This document shows positions 27,395 to 35,725 of a DNA stretch of 64,000 bases, in pieces. The position numbers were made by a program, and so were the translations under genes. The number at the start of each line of letters is the position of its first letter. Positions within the stretch are counted from its first letter, which is position 1. This DNA is from UBA4615 sp964399635 (GTDB lineage: Bacteria; Pseudomonadota; Gammaproteobacteria; Burkholderiales; Burkholderiaceae_E), in assembly GCA_964399635.1 (NCBI GenBank), contig CAYNRU010000001.1:30792-94791 (forward strand), given 5' to 3'. Below the pieces are notes generated by a model. It did not search any database. It was not told the DNA's origin and saw only the letters and a list, made by a program, of their open reading frames with translations.

Positions 27395-28291
27395 ATGACT
27401 TCCGCCTTCGCGTCGCCCGGCCCGGGCGAGCCTCCCCCCGCGCCATCGCCCCGTCCCGCCGCCAGCCTCGTGCTGCTGCGCGACGGCCCCTCCGGCATCG
27501 AGGCGTTGCTGCTCGAGCGCCCGCGCGAGGACACGGTGCTGGCCGGCGCCCATGTGTTCCCGGGCGGCAAGCTCGATCGGCAGGACTCCGACCACGAGTC
27601 GCTGTCGCGCGTCGACGCCACCCTCGAGCATCTGCACGCCCGGCTCGGCGAGCCCGAGCTCGGCCCGCGCGAGGCCGCGGCGCTGTTCGTCGCGGCGATC
27701 CGCGAGGCCTTCGAGGAGACCGGGGTGCTGCTCGCCCGCGACATCGACGAGCCGCTCGCCGTGCGTGCCCGCGCGCTGCGGCGCGAGGGCTTCTCGTTCG
27801 GCAAGATGATGGAGCGGCTGGACCTGCGGCTCGATCCCGCGCTCATGCAGCCGTGGTCGCGCTGGGTCACCCCGATCGTGCCCGCGATGATGCGCAAGCG
27901 CTTCGACACGCGCTTCTTCGTCGCGCGCCTGCCCCACGGCCAGAATGCCGAGCCGGATCCGCGCGAGGCGGTCGCGGCCGACTGGATGACGCCGCGCGAC
28001 GCGCTGCTGCGCTACCAGGCCGGCACCATCGACCTGGCGGCGCCGCAGATCATGACGCTCGCGCACATGACCCGCTTCGCCGACGTCGCCGCGACCCTGG
28101 CCGAGGCGGCGACGCGCCCGCCGCCGGTGATCCGCCCCGAGCCCTACGAGACCGCCACCGGGCGGGTGATCTGCTATCCCGGCGACCCGGACCATCCGGT
28201 GCCGCATCGCGCGATGCCCGGCCCGACGCGGCTGCTGTTCGAGAACGGGCGCTTCCGCCCGCCCGCGGGCCTCGACGCCTGGTTCGACTGA
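27395..28291 (+). CDS. NUDIX hydrolase (NUDT7/NUDT19-like)
   Basis: 298-residue NUDIX-fold hydrolase of the larger group with the extended insertion between HVFPGGKLD and the Nudix helix, as in NUDT19-type enzymes. The catalytic helix is AAIREAFEETGVLL. N-terminal ASLVLLRDGPSGIEALLLERP is the first barrel strand. The group includes CoA and acyl-CoA diphosphatases; substrate here is not established. It precedes the tartrate dehydrogenase gene by 17 bases and may be co-transcribed with it. Confidence 0.88.
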   Translation: MTSAFASPGPGEPPPAPSPRPAASLVLLRDGPSGIEALLLERPREDTVLAGAHVFPGGKLDRQDSDHESLSRVDATLEHLHARLGEPELGPREAAALFVAAIREAFEETGVLLARDIDEPLAVRARALRREGFSFGKMMERLDLRLDPALMQPWSRWVTPIVPAMMRKRFDTRFFVARLPHGQNAEPDPREAVAADWMTPRDALLRYQAGTIDLAAPQIMTLAHMTRFADVAATLAEAATRPPPVIRPEPYETATGRVICYPGDPDHPVPHRAMPGPTRLLFENGRFRPPAGLDAWFD

Positions 28292-28308
28292 AGGAGCGCC
28301 ACCCCATC

Positions 28309-29376
28309 ATGAGCACACCCCATCGCATCGCGGTCCTCGCCGGCGACGGCATCGGCAAGGAAGTCATGCCCGAAGGGCTGCGCGTACTGGAAGCGGCGGC
28401 GCGGCGCTTCGGCATCGAGCTGGCCATCGACCACTTCGACTTCGCGAGCTGCGACCACTACGCGCGCCACGGCAAGATGATGCCGGACGACTGGAAGGAA
28501 CGGATCGGCGGGCACGACGCCATCTACTTCGGCGCGGTCGGCTGGCCGGACACGGTGCCCGATCACGTGTCGCTGTGGGGCTCGCTGCTGCTGTTTCGCC
28601 GCGAGTTCGACCAGTACGTGAACCTGCGGCCGGTGCGGCTCATGCCGGGCATCCCGTGCCCGCTCGTCGGGCGCCAGCCGGGCGACATCGACTTCTACGT
28701 GGTGCGCGAGAACACCGAGGGCGAGTACAGCTCGCTCGGCGGGCGCGCCTTCCCGGGTACCGACCGCGAGGTGGTGATCCAGGAGTCGGTCTTCACCCGC
28801 CACGGCACCGACCGCATCATCAAGTACGCGTTCGAGCTGGCGCGCCGGCGCAAGAAGCAGCTGACCTCGGCCACCAAGTCCAACGGCATCTTCATCTCGA
28901 TGCCCTACTGGGACGAGCGGGTCGAGGCGGTATCGGCGTCGTACCCGGACGTCGCGGTGAAGAAGTTCCACATCGACATCCTGACCGCCCACTTCGTGCG
29001 CAACCCGCACTGGTTCGACGTGGTGGTCGCGAGCAACCTGTTCGGCGACATCCTGTCCGACCTCGGCCCGGCCTGCACCGGCACCATCGCCATCGCGCCC
29101 TCGGCCAACATCAACCCGGAGCGCAGGTTCCCGTCGCTGTTCGAGCCGGTGCACGGTTCGGCGCCCGACATCTACGGCAAGGGCATCGCCAACCCGATCG
29201 GCCAGATCTGGTCGGGGGCCATGATGCTCGACCACCTCGGCCACAAGGACGCGCACGACGCGATCGTGCGGGCGATCGAGGCGGTGACCGCCGGCGGCCC
29301 GCGCACGCCCGATATGGGCGGCACCGCGAGCACGACCGACGTGGGCCGCGCGATCGAGCAGGCGCTGCTGGGCTGA
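28309..29376 (+). CDS. tartrate dehydrogenase / D-malate dehydrogenase (decarboxylating)
   Basis: 355-residue beta-hydroxyacid oxidative decarboxylase related to isopropylmalate dehydrogenase. It starts IAVLAGDGIGKEVMPEG, has the substrate loop NLRPVRLMPG, the RENTEGEYSSLGGR segment, catalytic Tyr/Lys region and metal Asp residues in ASNLFGDILSDLGP, and GSAPDIYGKGIANPIG. This pattern is that of the tartrate dehydrogenase/D-malate (YeaU, TtuC) group. NAD-dependent oxidation of tartrate can yield glycerate by decarboxylation. ATG 28309 has AAGGAG upstream. Followed by a Bug receptor and a glycerate kinase, supporting a tartrate route. Confidence 0.92.
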   Translation: MSTPHRIAVLAGDGIGKEVMPEGLRVLEAAARRFGIELAIDHFDFASCDHYARHGKMMPDDWKERIGGHDAIYFGAVGWPDTVPDHVSLWGSLLLFRREFDQYVNLRPVRLMPGIPCPLVGRQPGDIDFYVVRENTEGEYSSLGGRAFPGTDREVVIQESVFTRHGTDRIIKYAFELARRRKKQLTSATKSNGIFISMPYWDERVEAVSASYPDVAVKKFHIDILTAHFVRNPHWFDVVVASNLFGDILSDLGPACTGTIAIAPSANINPERRFPSLFEPVHGSAPDIYGKGIANPIGQIWSGAMMLDHLGHKDAHDAIVRAIEAVTAGGPRTPDMGGTASTTDVGRAIEQALLG

Positions 29377-29566
29377 ACGACCCCGCCGGGGCCTGCGACC
29401 GCCGGCACGGCGGCAGGCCGCGCTCGGCGTCCGGCGGCTCGAGAAACCCCGCTCGCGTGACATGCGTCAAGCGCGGCGGCCGCCGATGCGATAAATTCGC
29501 GGCGCCGCGCCAAACCATGCGCCCGATCGGGCCACCCACCATGGCCGGCGCTCCTTGGAAACATCC

Positions 29567-30538
29567 ATGACCACTTTCAAGCTCATTCCGGCGCTCGTCC
29601 TCACGGCCGCCGCATTCGGCGCCAGCGCGCAGCAGTACCCGACCAAGCCGGTCGCGATCGTCGTGCCGTTCGCCGCCGGCGGACCCACGGACACCGTCGC
29701 GCGTTCGGTGGCGCAGGCGATGGAGAAGTCGCTCGGCGGCACCGTGATCGTCGAGAACAAGCCCGGGGCCGGCGGCACGATCGGCATCGCAGAGGTCGCG
29801 CGCGCGCCCGGCGACGGCTACAAGGTCCTGATCCACCACATTGGCATGGCCACCGCGCCCGCGCTGTACCGCAAGCTGCCCTTCGACACGATGAAGGACC
29901 TCGAGCCGATCGGCATGATCAACGACGTGCCGATGACGCTGATCGTGCGCCCCAACCTCGCCGTCAATGACGTCAAGGAGCTGACCGCGTTCGTGAAGGC
30001 GAACAGGGAGAAGGTCACGCTGGCCAATGCCGGCCTGGGCGCCGCCTCGCACCTGTGCGGGCTGCTGTTCCAGCAGGCGATCGAGACCGACCTCACCACC
30101 GTGCCGTACAAGGGCACGGCGCCCGCCATCACCGACCTGATCGGCGGCCAGGTCGACATCCTGTGCGACCAGACCACCAACACGACCGAGCAGATCCGTG
30201 GCGGGAAGGTCAAGGCGCTCGCGCTCACCGCGCCTAGGCGGCTCGACTCGCTCAAGGAGGTCCCGACCTCGGCCGAGGCCGGGCTCAAGGGCTTCGAGCT
30301 GTCGATCTGGCACGGGATGTACGCGCCCAAGGGCACGCCCAAGCCGGTGATCGACAAGCTGGTGGCGTCGCTGCAGGCCGCGCTCAAGGACCCGACGCTG
30401 GTCAAGCGCTTCAACGACCTCGGGGCCACGATGGTCGCGACCGAGATGCAGACGCCGGAGGGCCTGGGCCGTCACCTGAAGGCCGAGACCGACAAGTGGG
30501 GTCCGATCATCAAGAAGGCCGGCGTCTACGCCGACTGA
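29567..30538 (+). CDS. Bug/TctC family tripartite tricarboxylate receptor
   Basis: 323-residue exported solute receptor, about the normal length. ATG 29567 starts a signal peptide (MTTFKLIPALVLTAAAFGASAQ). The Bug hallmarks are YPTKPVAIVVPFAAGGPTDTVAR, VENKPGAGGTIGI, VPYKGTAPAITDLIGGQVD and MYAPKGTPKPVIDKL. Bug proteins bind carboxylates and most are orphans without a linked TctAB transporter, as here. Sitting between tartrate dehydrogenase and glycerate kinase, it may bind tartrate or a related hydroxyacid. Confidence 0.93.
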   Translation: MTTFKLIPALVLTAAAFGASAQQYPTKPVAIVVPFAAGGPTDTVARSVAQAMEKSLGGTVIVENKPGAGGTIGIAEVARAPGDGYKVLIHHIGMATAPALYRKLPFDTMKDLEPIGMINDVPMTLIVRPNLAVNDVKELTAFVKANREKVTLANAGLGAASHLCGLLFQQAIETDLTTVPYKGTAPAITDLIGGQVDILCDQTTNTTEQIRGGKVKALALTAPRRLDSLKEVPTSAEAGLKGFELSIWHGMYAPKGTPKPVIDKLVASLQAALKDPTLVKRFNDLGATMVATEMQTPEGLGRHLKAETDKWGPIIKKAGVYAD

Positions 30539-30545
30539 GCATCGG

Positions 30546-30570
30546 CCGGGCGCCGCCTGCGGCGACCCGG
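30546..30570 (+). terminator. stem-loop after the Bug receptor gene
   Basis: CCGGG-C-GCCGC-CT-GCGGC-GA-CCCGG forms a GC-rich hairpin starting 8 bases after the stop. It lacks a T-tract, so termination is plausible but not certain. Confidence 0.4.
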
Positions 30571-30649
30571 TCCGCCCGCCTGGCCGCAGTATCGTCGGCC
30601 GGGCCACCGACGGGGCGTCGCCCCGGCCGGTGCGTTACAGTCCGGGCCC

Positions 30650-31921
30650 ATGGACGCCCGACGCCTTCTCCTCGACAGTTTCCAGGCCGCGGTCGCCGCG
30701 GCCGACCCGCTGCGGATCGTCGCCTCGCACCTGCCGCGTCCCCCGCGCGGCAGGACGCTCGCGGTGGGCGCCGGCAAGGCCGCCGCCTCGATGGCGCGCG
30801 CCGTAGAGCTCGCCTGGCCGGCCGACGCCCCGCTCGAGGGTTGCGTGATCACCCGCTACGCGCACGGGCTTGCGACGCAGCGGCTGGCGGTCGTCGAGGC
30901 CGGCCACCCGGTGCCCGACGAGGCCGGCGAGCGGGCCGCGCAGCGGATCCTCGAGCAGGCGCGCGCGCTCGGCCCGGACGACCTGCTGCTCGCGCTGGTG
31001 TCGGGCGGCGGATCGAGCCTGCTGTCTTTGCCGGTGCCCTCTGTGCCGATGGAGGACCTCAGGACGGTGACGCGCCGGCTGCTGGCGAGTGGCGCGCCCA
31101 TCCAGGACATGAACGTCGTGCGCAAGCACCTGTCCCGGATCCAGGGCGGGCGGCTCGCCCAGGCCACCCGCGCCCGGGTCTGCGCGCTGGTCGTCTCTGA
31201 CGTGGCGGGCGACGACGTGTCGGCGATCGCCTCGGGCCCGTGCGCGCCCGATCCCAGCACCTACGCCGACGCGATCGCGGTGCTCGCGCGCTGGGGTGTC
31301 ACCGCGCCCGCCACCGTCGAGGCGTACCTGCGGCGCGGCGCCGAGGGTGGGGTCGAGGAGACGCCCAAGCCTGGCGATCCGCTGTTCGCGCGGGTCGAGA
31401 GCCGCATGATCGCGACCGCCCACGGCAGCCTCGAGGCGGCGGCGGCGGTGTTCGCCGCGGCCGGCGTGAAACCGGTCATCCTCGGCGACACGGTGACCGG
31501 CGAGGCGCGCGACGTCGCCCAGGTGATGGCCGCGCTGGTGCGGGAGGTCCGCGGGTACGGTGCGCCGTTCGCGCCACCGGTCGCGCTGATCTCGGGCGGC
31601 GAGTGCACGGTGACGCTGCGTGGAACCGGCCGGGGCGGGCGCTGCTCAGAGTTCCTGCTGGCGCTGGTCGAGGCGCTCGGCGACCTGCCGGGCGTGCACG
31701 GGATCGCGGCCGACACCGACGGCATCGACGGCGTCGAGTCCAACGCCGGCGCGCTGATGGGGCCGGACACCGCGGCCCGCGCGGCGGCGCTCGGGCTGGA
31801 CGCGCGGCACAGCCTCGACGACAACGACGGCTGGAGCTTTTTCTCGGCGCTCGGCGACCTGGTCGTCACCGGTCCGACCCGCACCAACGTCAACGACTAC
31901 CGCGCGATCCTGCTGACATGA
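30650..31921 (+). CDS. glycerate 2-kinase (MOFRL family; TtuD/GckA-like)
   Basis: 423-residue MOFRL-type glycerate kinase making 2-phosphoglycerate from D-glycerate and ATP in the cytosol. Family features are AVGAGKAAASMARAVE, EAGHPVPDEAGERAA, LVSGGGSSLLSLP, DMNVVRKHLSRIQGG and the C-terminal MOFRL signature in ISGGECTVTLRGTGRGGRCSEFLLAL, then ADTDGIDGVE. Homologues are often misnamed hydroxypyruvate reductase. A -10-like TACAGT (30636-30641) 8 bases before the ATG suggests a very short or absent leader. Completes the tartrate-to-glycolysis module with the gene at 28309. Confidence 0.93.
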   Translation: MDARRLLLDSFQAAVAAADPLRIVASHLPRPPRGRTLAVGAGKAAASMARAVELAWPADAPLEGCVITRYAHGLATQRLAVVEAGHPVPDEAGERAAQRILEQARALGPDDLLLALVSGGGSSLLSLPVPSVPMEDLRTVTRRLLASGAPIQDMNVVRKHLSRIQGGRLAQATRARVCALVVSDVAGDDVSAIASGPCAPDPSTYADAIAVLARWGVTAPATVEAYLRRGAEGGVEETPKPGDPLFARVESRMIATAHGSLEAAAAVFAAAGVKPVILGDTVTGEARDVAQVMAALVREVRGYGAPFAPPVALISGGECTVTLRGTGRGGRCSEFLLALVEALGDLPGVHGIAADTDGIDGVESNAGALMGPDTAARAAALGLDARHSLDDNDGWSFFSALGDLVVTGPTRTNVNDYRAILLT

Positions 31922-31958
31922 CGCGCGTGACTGCCGAGGCGCACGTCGGCCCGCGCCG

Positions 31959-33050
31959 ATGACGCACCTGCTCGCCTGCGTGTCGTCGCACGGCTGGGGC
32001 CACCTCGCGCAGACGGTCCCGATCATCGCCGCGCTGCGGGCCCGGCTGCCGGGGCTCGAGGTGACCGTGCGCAGCGGGCTGGACCCCACCCTGCTGCGGG
32101 CGCGCTTTGCGGCCGCGGGCCAGCCCGAGCCGCGGGTGGTCGCCGACGACACCGACTTCGGTTTCGAGATGCATGACGCGCTGCGGGTGGACGACGAGCG
32201 CAGCCTGCGGCGCTACCGCGCGCTGCATGACGACGGCGGCTGGCTCGAACGCGAGCGGGCCGCGCTGCGCACGCTGCGCGTCGACGTGGTGCTCAGCAAC
32301 GTCGGCTACATGCCGCTGGCCGCCGCCGCCTCGCTCGGCCTGCCCGCGTTCGGCGCGTGCTCGCTCAACTGGGCCGACGTGCTCGGCGCGCTGTACGCCG
32401 GGCGCGCCGACGTGGCTCCGATCGTGCGCGCGATGCGCGAGGCCTACGAGGCCGCCGACCTGCTGTTCGCGCTCGAGCCCGGGATGCCCTTCGCGGGCTT
32501 TGCGCGCCGGGTGCCGGTGGCGCCGATCGGGCGTCGCGGTCGGGCGCGTCGTGCGGCGCTGCGCGAGGTGCTCGGGGTGCCGCCCGGGCAGCGGGTGATG
32601 CTGGTCGCCTTCGGCGGCCTGCCCATGGCGCTGGACACCGGCCGCTGGCGGCTGCCCCCGGGCTGGACGGCGGTGGCGTTCACGGACGCCGTGAGCCAGA
32701 CCGCGGCCGTGCGCGACGGTACGCGGCTCGAGGGCTGGCCGTACATCGACCTGCTGGCGTCGTGCGACCTGCTGGTCGCCAAGCCCGGCTACGGCACCTT
32801 CGCCGAGGCGGGGTTCGAGGCGCGCGACACCCTCGTCGTGCCGCGCGACACCTGGCCCGAGGCGCCGTGGCTGGTCGACTGGCTGTCGCGGCATGCCCGC
32901 TGCGCGCCGATCGCGCTCGATACGCTGCGCGCTGGCCGCTTCGAGGCCGCGCTCGCGGCGATCGAGGCCCAGGCTCCGCGCGCCGCCGCGCAGGGCGATG
33001 GTGCGGCGCAGATCGCGGCGCACGTGGCGCGGCGGCTCGGCGCGGCATGA
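31959..33050 (+). CDS. glycosyltransferase-like protein (GT-B, Glyco_trans_1_3 type)
   Basis: 363-residue GT-B-fold protein. The N-terminal VSSHGWGHLAQTVPIIAALRARLPG resembles the HGxGHxxR nucleotide-sugar loop of the family that includes the N-terminal half of L-arabinokinase. The second domain has VMLVAFGGLPM and a donor-binding-like LASCDLLVAKPGYGTFAEAGFEARDTLVVPRD. No membrane segment is visible. Donor and acceptor unknown. It starts 37 bases after the glycerate kinase stop. Confidence 0.8.
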   Translation: MTHLLACVSSHGWGHLAQTVPIIAALRARLPGLEVTVRSGLDPTLLRARFAAAGQPEPRVVADDTDFGFEMHDALRVDDERSLRRYRALHDDGGWLERERAALRTLRVDVVLSNVGYMPLAAAASLGLPAFGACSLNWADVLGALYAGRADVAPIVRAMREAYEAADLLFALEPGMPFAGFARRVPVAPIGRRGRARRAALREVLGVPPGQRVMLVAFGGLPMALDTGRWRLPPGWTAVAFTDAVSQTAAVRDGTRLEGWPYIDLLASCDLLVAKPGYGTFAEAGFEARDTLVVPRDTWPEAPWLVDWLSRHARCAPIALDTLRAGRFEAALAAIEAQAPRAAAQGDGAAQIAAHVARRLGAA

Positions 33051-33098
33051 GGGCGGCGCGGTCGATGCGGCCCGGCGCGCACGCCGCGCCCGCGGGCC

Positions 33099-33911
33099 TC
33101 AGTCCGCGCGGAACAGGTGGGCGAACGCGCGGCTGACCTCGAAGCGCTCGGGCCGCGAGCGCAGGTGCACGCGCAGACCCCCCGACAGCGTGCGGGTCGT
33201 GCGTGCGATCTCGGCGGTGCGGACCACCGTGCCGCGGTGGATCTGCCAGAACGCATCGGGCGGCAGCCGCTCGATCAGCTCCTTGAGCGGCATGCGCACC
33301 AGCGCCTCGTCGTCGCGCGTGAGCACGCGCAGGTACTTGTCGGCGGCCTCGAAGACGACCACCTCGTCGATGGCGATCAGGCGGACCTCGTCGCGCAGCG
33401 ACGCCCGCAGCCAGCGCAGCGGCGGCGCGGCCACGGGTTGCGAGAGCAGCGCGGCCAGTCGGCGCAGCGCGTCGGCATCGAAGGCTGTGGGCGCGCCGGG
33501 GGCGGGCTGCGGACCCGGACCGGGCGCAGGCTCGGCGAGACGGGCCTGCAGCCGGGCCACGGTGCGCGCCAGTCGCGTCGCGTCGAGCGGCTTGAGCAGG
33601 TAGTCGATCGCCTCGCGGTCGAAGGCCTCGAGGGCGTGCTCGTCGTAGGCCGTCACGAACACCCACAGCGGCACGTGGGCGTCGTGCGCGGCCGCGCCCG
33701 CCACCTCGAGGCCGCTGCGCCCGGGCATCCGGATGTCGAGGAAGGCGACCTCCGGGCGCTCGCGGCGGATGGCCTCGAGCGCGGCGTCGCCGTCGCCGCA
33801 GGCCGCGACGATGCGCAGCGCGGGCCAGGCGCGCGCCAGGGCCGCGCACAGCGCGTCGCGCAGCAGCGGCTCATCGTCCGCCACCACGGCGCGCGGCGCA
33901 TCGGCCGTCAT
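33099..33911 (-). CDS. LytTR-family response regulator
   Basis: 270-residue response regulator. The receiver domain (1-120) has acidic pocket AVVADDEP, phosphoacceptor Asp in VAFLDIRMPG, the Thr in FVTAYDEHALEAF and Lys in YLLKPLDA. A Pro/Ala-rich linker follows, then a C-terminal LytTR DNA-binding domain (IDEVVVFEAADKYLRVLTRDDEALVRMPLKEL, FWQIHRGTVV). ATG 33911 overlaps the stop of the upstream kinase gene as ATGA, so the pair is translationally coupled. Target genes are unknown. Confidence 0.93.
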   Translation of the reverse strand: MTADAPRAVVADDEPLLRDALCAALARAWPALRIVAACGDGDAALEAIRRERPEVAFLDIRMPGRSGLEVAGAAAHDAHVPLWVFVTAYDEHALEAFDREAIDYLLKPLDATRLARTVARLQARLAEPAPGPGPQPAPGAPTAFDADALRRLAALLSQPVAAPPLRWLRASLRDEVRLIAIDEVVVFEAADKYLRVLTRDDEALVRMPLKELIERLPPDAFWQIHRGTVVRTAEIARTTRTLSGGLRVHLRSRPERFEVSRAFAHLFRAD

Positions 33912-35062
33912 CCCGTCACCGTCGGGAGCGGCGGCAGCGTGAGCCGCGCGATCGTGCCCCGCGGCACGTTGTCCTGCAGCGCGAGGCGGGCCGCCGGCCC
34001 GTAGATCGCGCGCAGCCGCTCGCCGAGGTTGGCGAGGCCCGTGCCGCCCTCGCTGCCCGCATCCGCTGCGACCCCGCCCGGCCGGCGGTCGGGCTCGCCC
34101 CCGGCCGCGAGCCCGCGGCCCGTGTCCGCCACCTCGACCGTGAGCACGCCGGCCGCGTCGCACCGCGCCCGTACCTCGATCGTGCCGCCCGCGGTGTCCG
34201 GCTCGATGCCATGCTTGACCGCGTTCTCGACCAGGGGCTGAACCAGCATCGGCGCCACTGTCGCGGCCCGCAGCGCCGCGGGCACGTCGAAGCGCCACTG
34301 CAGGCGCTCGCCCAGGCGCCGCTTCATGATGCCGAGCAGCGACGCGGTGACGTCCAGCTCCTCGCCCAGCGTGGTCGTGCCCGCTCGCGCATGGCGCAGC
34401 GTTGCGCGCAGGTGCCGGGACAGGTCGTCGACGAGCGCCTTGGCCGCCGCCGGGTCGTGGTCGATCAGCGCCGAGACGTTGGCGAGCGTGTTGAACAGGA
34501 AGTGCGGCTCGACCTGCGCGCGAAGCGCCTGCAGTTGCGCCTGCGCGGCGCTGCGCTCGGCGGCGAGCGTCCGCCAGCGCTCGGACTCGATCTGGGTCCG
34601 GGCGTGCCGCAGGTGCTGCCTGCCGTGGATGAAGATCGTGACGGCCGCCCCGAGAATCAGCGCGACCAGCAGCGTGCGCTGGCCGACCGGCCCCGCCAGG
34701 CCGCGCGCCGCCTCCCTGCCCGGCAGGGCGCCGAACGCCGCGTCGGTGAGGGCGTTGGCGAGCAGCACGCCCGCGACCGATCCGGCGAGGATCGCCGCGC
34801 CGTAGAGCGGCACGGCGACGCGGGCCGAACCCCCGCCGGCGCGCGCCATCCAGGGGGTGACGCTCCAGCAGAGCGCGGCGAGGGTCAGGCCGATCGACTG
34901 CGCCTGCACCAGCGCCCGCAGGAAGGGCGTCGTCAGCCCCAGCGCGAACAGCACCCCCGCGATCGCGGTGTTCAGCGCGAGCGTGGCGGCCACGATCAGG
35001 ACGACGCGGCGCAGCATCGGTCGGTCCGGAAGGGGCGCGCGGGGCACGGCGAGCGTCGGCAT
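33908..35062 (-). CDS. LytS/YehU-type sensor histidine kinase
   Basis: 384-residue inner-membrane kinase with four hydrophobic segments in the first 150 residues and no large periplasmic sensor. The His_kinase block reads ALRAQVEPHFLFNTLANVSALI (phosphoacceptor His in PHFLFN), and the ATPase domain has LVQPLVENAVKHGIEP, VADTGRGLAAGG and a late GTGLANLGERLRAIYG. Partner of the LytTR regulator whose start overlaps its stop. An in-frame ATG 15 codons downstream is an alternative start. Confidence 0.92.
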   Translation of the reverse strand: MPTLAVPRAPLPDRPMLRRVVLIVAATLALNTAIAGVLFALGLTTPFLRALVQAQSIGLTLAALCWSVTPWMARAGGGSARVAVPLYGAAILAGSVAGVLLANALTDAAFGALPGREAARGLAGPVGQRTLLVALILGAAVTIFIHGRQHLRHARTQIESERWRTLAAERSAAQAQLQALRAQVEPHFLFNTLANVSALIDHDPAAAKALVDDLSRHLRATLRHARAGTTTLGEELDVTASLLGIMKRRLGERLQWRFDVPAALRAATVAPMLVQPLVENAVKHGIEPDTAGGTIEVRARCDAAGVLTVEVADTGRGLAAGGEPDRRPGGVAADAGSEGGTGLANLGERLRAIYGPAARLALQDNVPRGTIARLTLPPLPTVTG

Positions 35063-35087
35063 GGCCGGATTATCGCGCCGGCGGGCG

Positions 35088-35519
35088 TCAGCCGGCCATC
35101 CCGGACAGCGCCACCATCCAGGCGTTCAGCGCCCGGCCGGGCAGCAGCGCGAACACGCCGGCCACGGCGAGGCCCGAGAACGCCCGCAGCATGGCCCGCC
35201 GGTGCCTCGCGACGTCGCCGCGGCGGATCGCGGCGATCGCCTGCCACAGGGCCAGCAGCGTGAAGGCCGACAGCAAGTGGATCGGCCCGAAACTGCCCAG
35301 CGGTGTGGCCACCGGGAGGATCCGCGGCGCGATGAAGAAGGAGCTGGCCGCGGTGACCGCCATCGCCACCGCCCAGCCGCGCCCGGCCAGGCGGTGCGAG
35401 CGCGTGCCCTTGCGCGCGGCGAGCACCCAGGCGCCCAGCCCGAGCGCCAGCACCGCGGCGACCACATGGACCGCGATCGCGGGATCGAGGAGGCGGGAGG
35501 GGACGGCGGTGAGGATCAT
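35088..35519 (-). CDS. DUF2306 integral membrane protein
   Basis: 143-residue membrane protein with four predicted helices: VVAAVLALGLGAWVLAARKG, WAVAMAVTAASSFFIAP, HLLSAFTLLALWQAIAAI and AFSGLAVAGVFALLPG. The RLAGRGWAVAMA and RHRRAMLRAF positions with conserved His are typical of DUF2306. Function unknown. It lies 25 bases upstream of the kinase gene on the same strand and may be part of that transcript. Confidence 0.8.
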   Translation of the reverse strand: MILTAVPSRLLDPAIAVHVVAAVLALGLGAWVLAARKGTRSHRLAGRGWAVAMAVTAASSFFIAPRILPVATPLGSFGPIHLLSAFTLLALWQAIAAIRRGDVARHRRAMLRAFSGLAVAGVFALLPGRALNAWMVALSGMAG

Positions 35520-35725
35520 GGTGGCGGCTCTCCGTGCAGTGTCGGTTCGGGGCGATCCTGTGCGGCGCGGCGCGGCGCGGCCACCGCCCCGCGACGAACC
35601 TCCTGAGGCGGGTCGCGAAGGCGCGGTTCGGCGGCGCGAACGGCGGGCCGGTGACGGCCCCCGCCCGGCGTCGGGGGCCGCTCATGGGACACTACGGGTC
35701 CCGCCGCCGCCCGCCGCCCGCTCCG

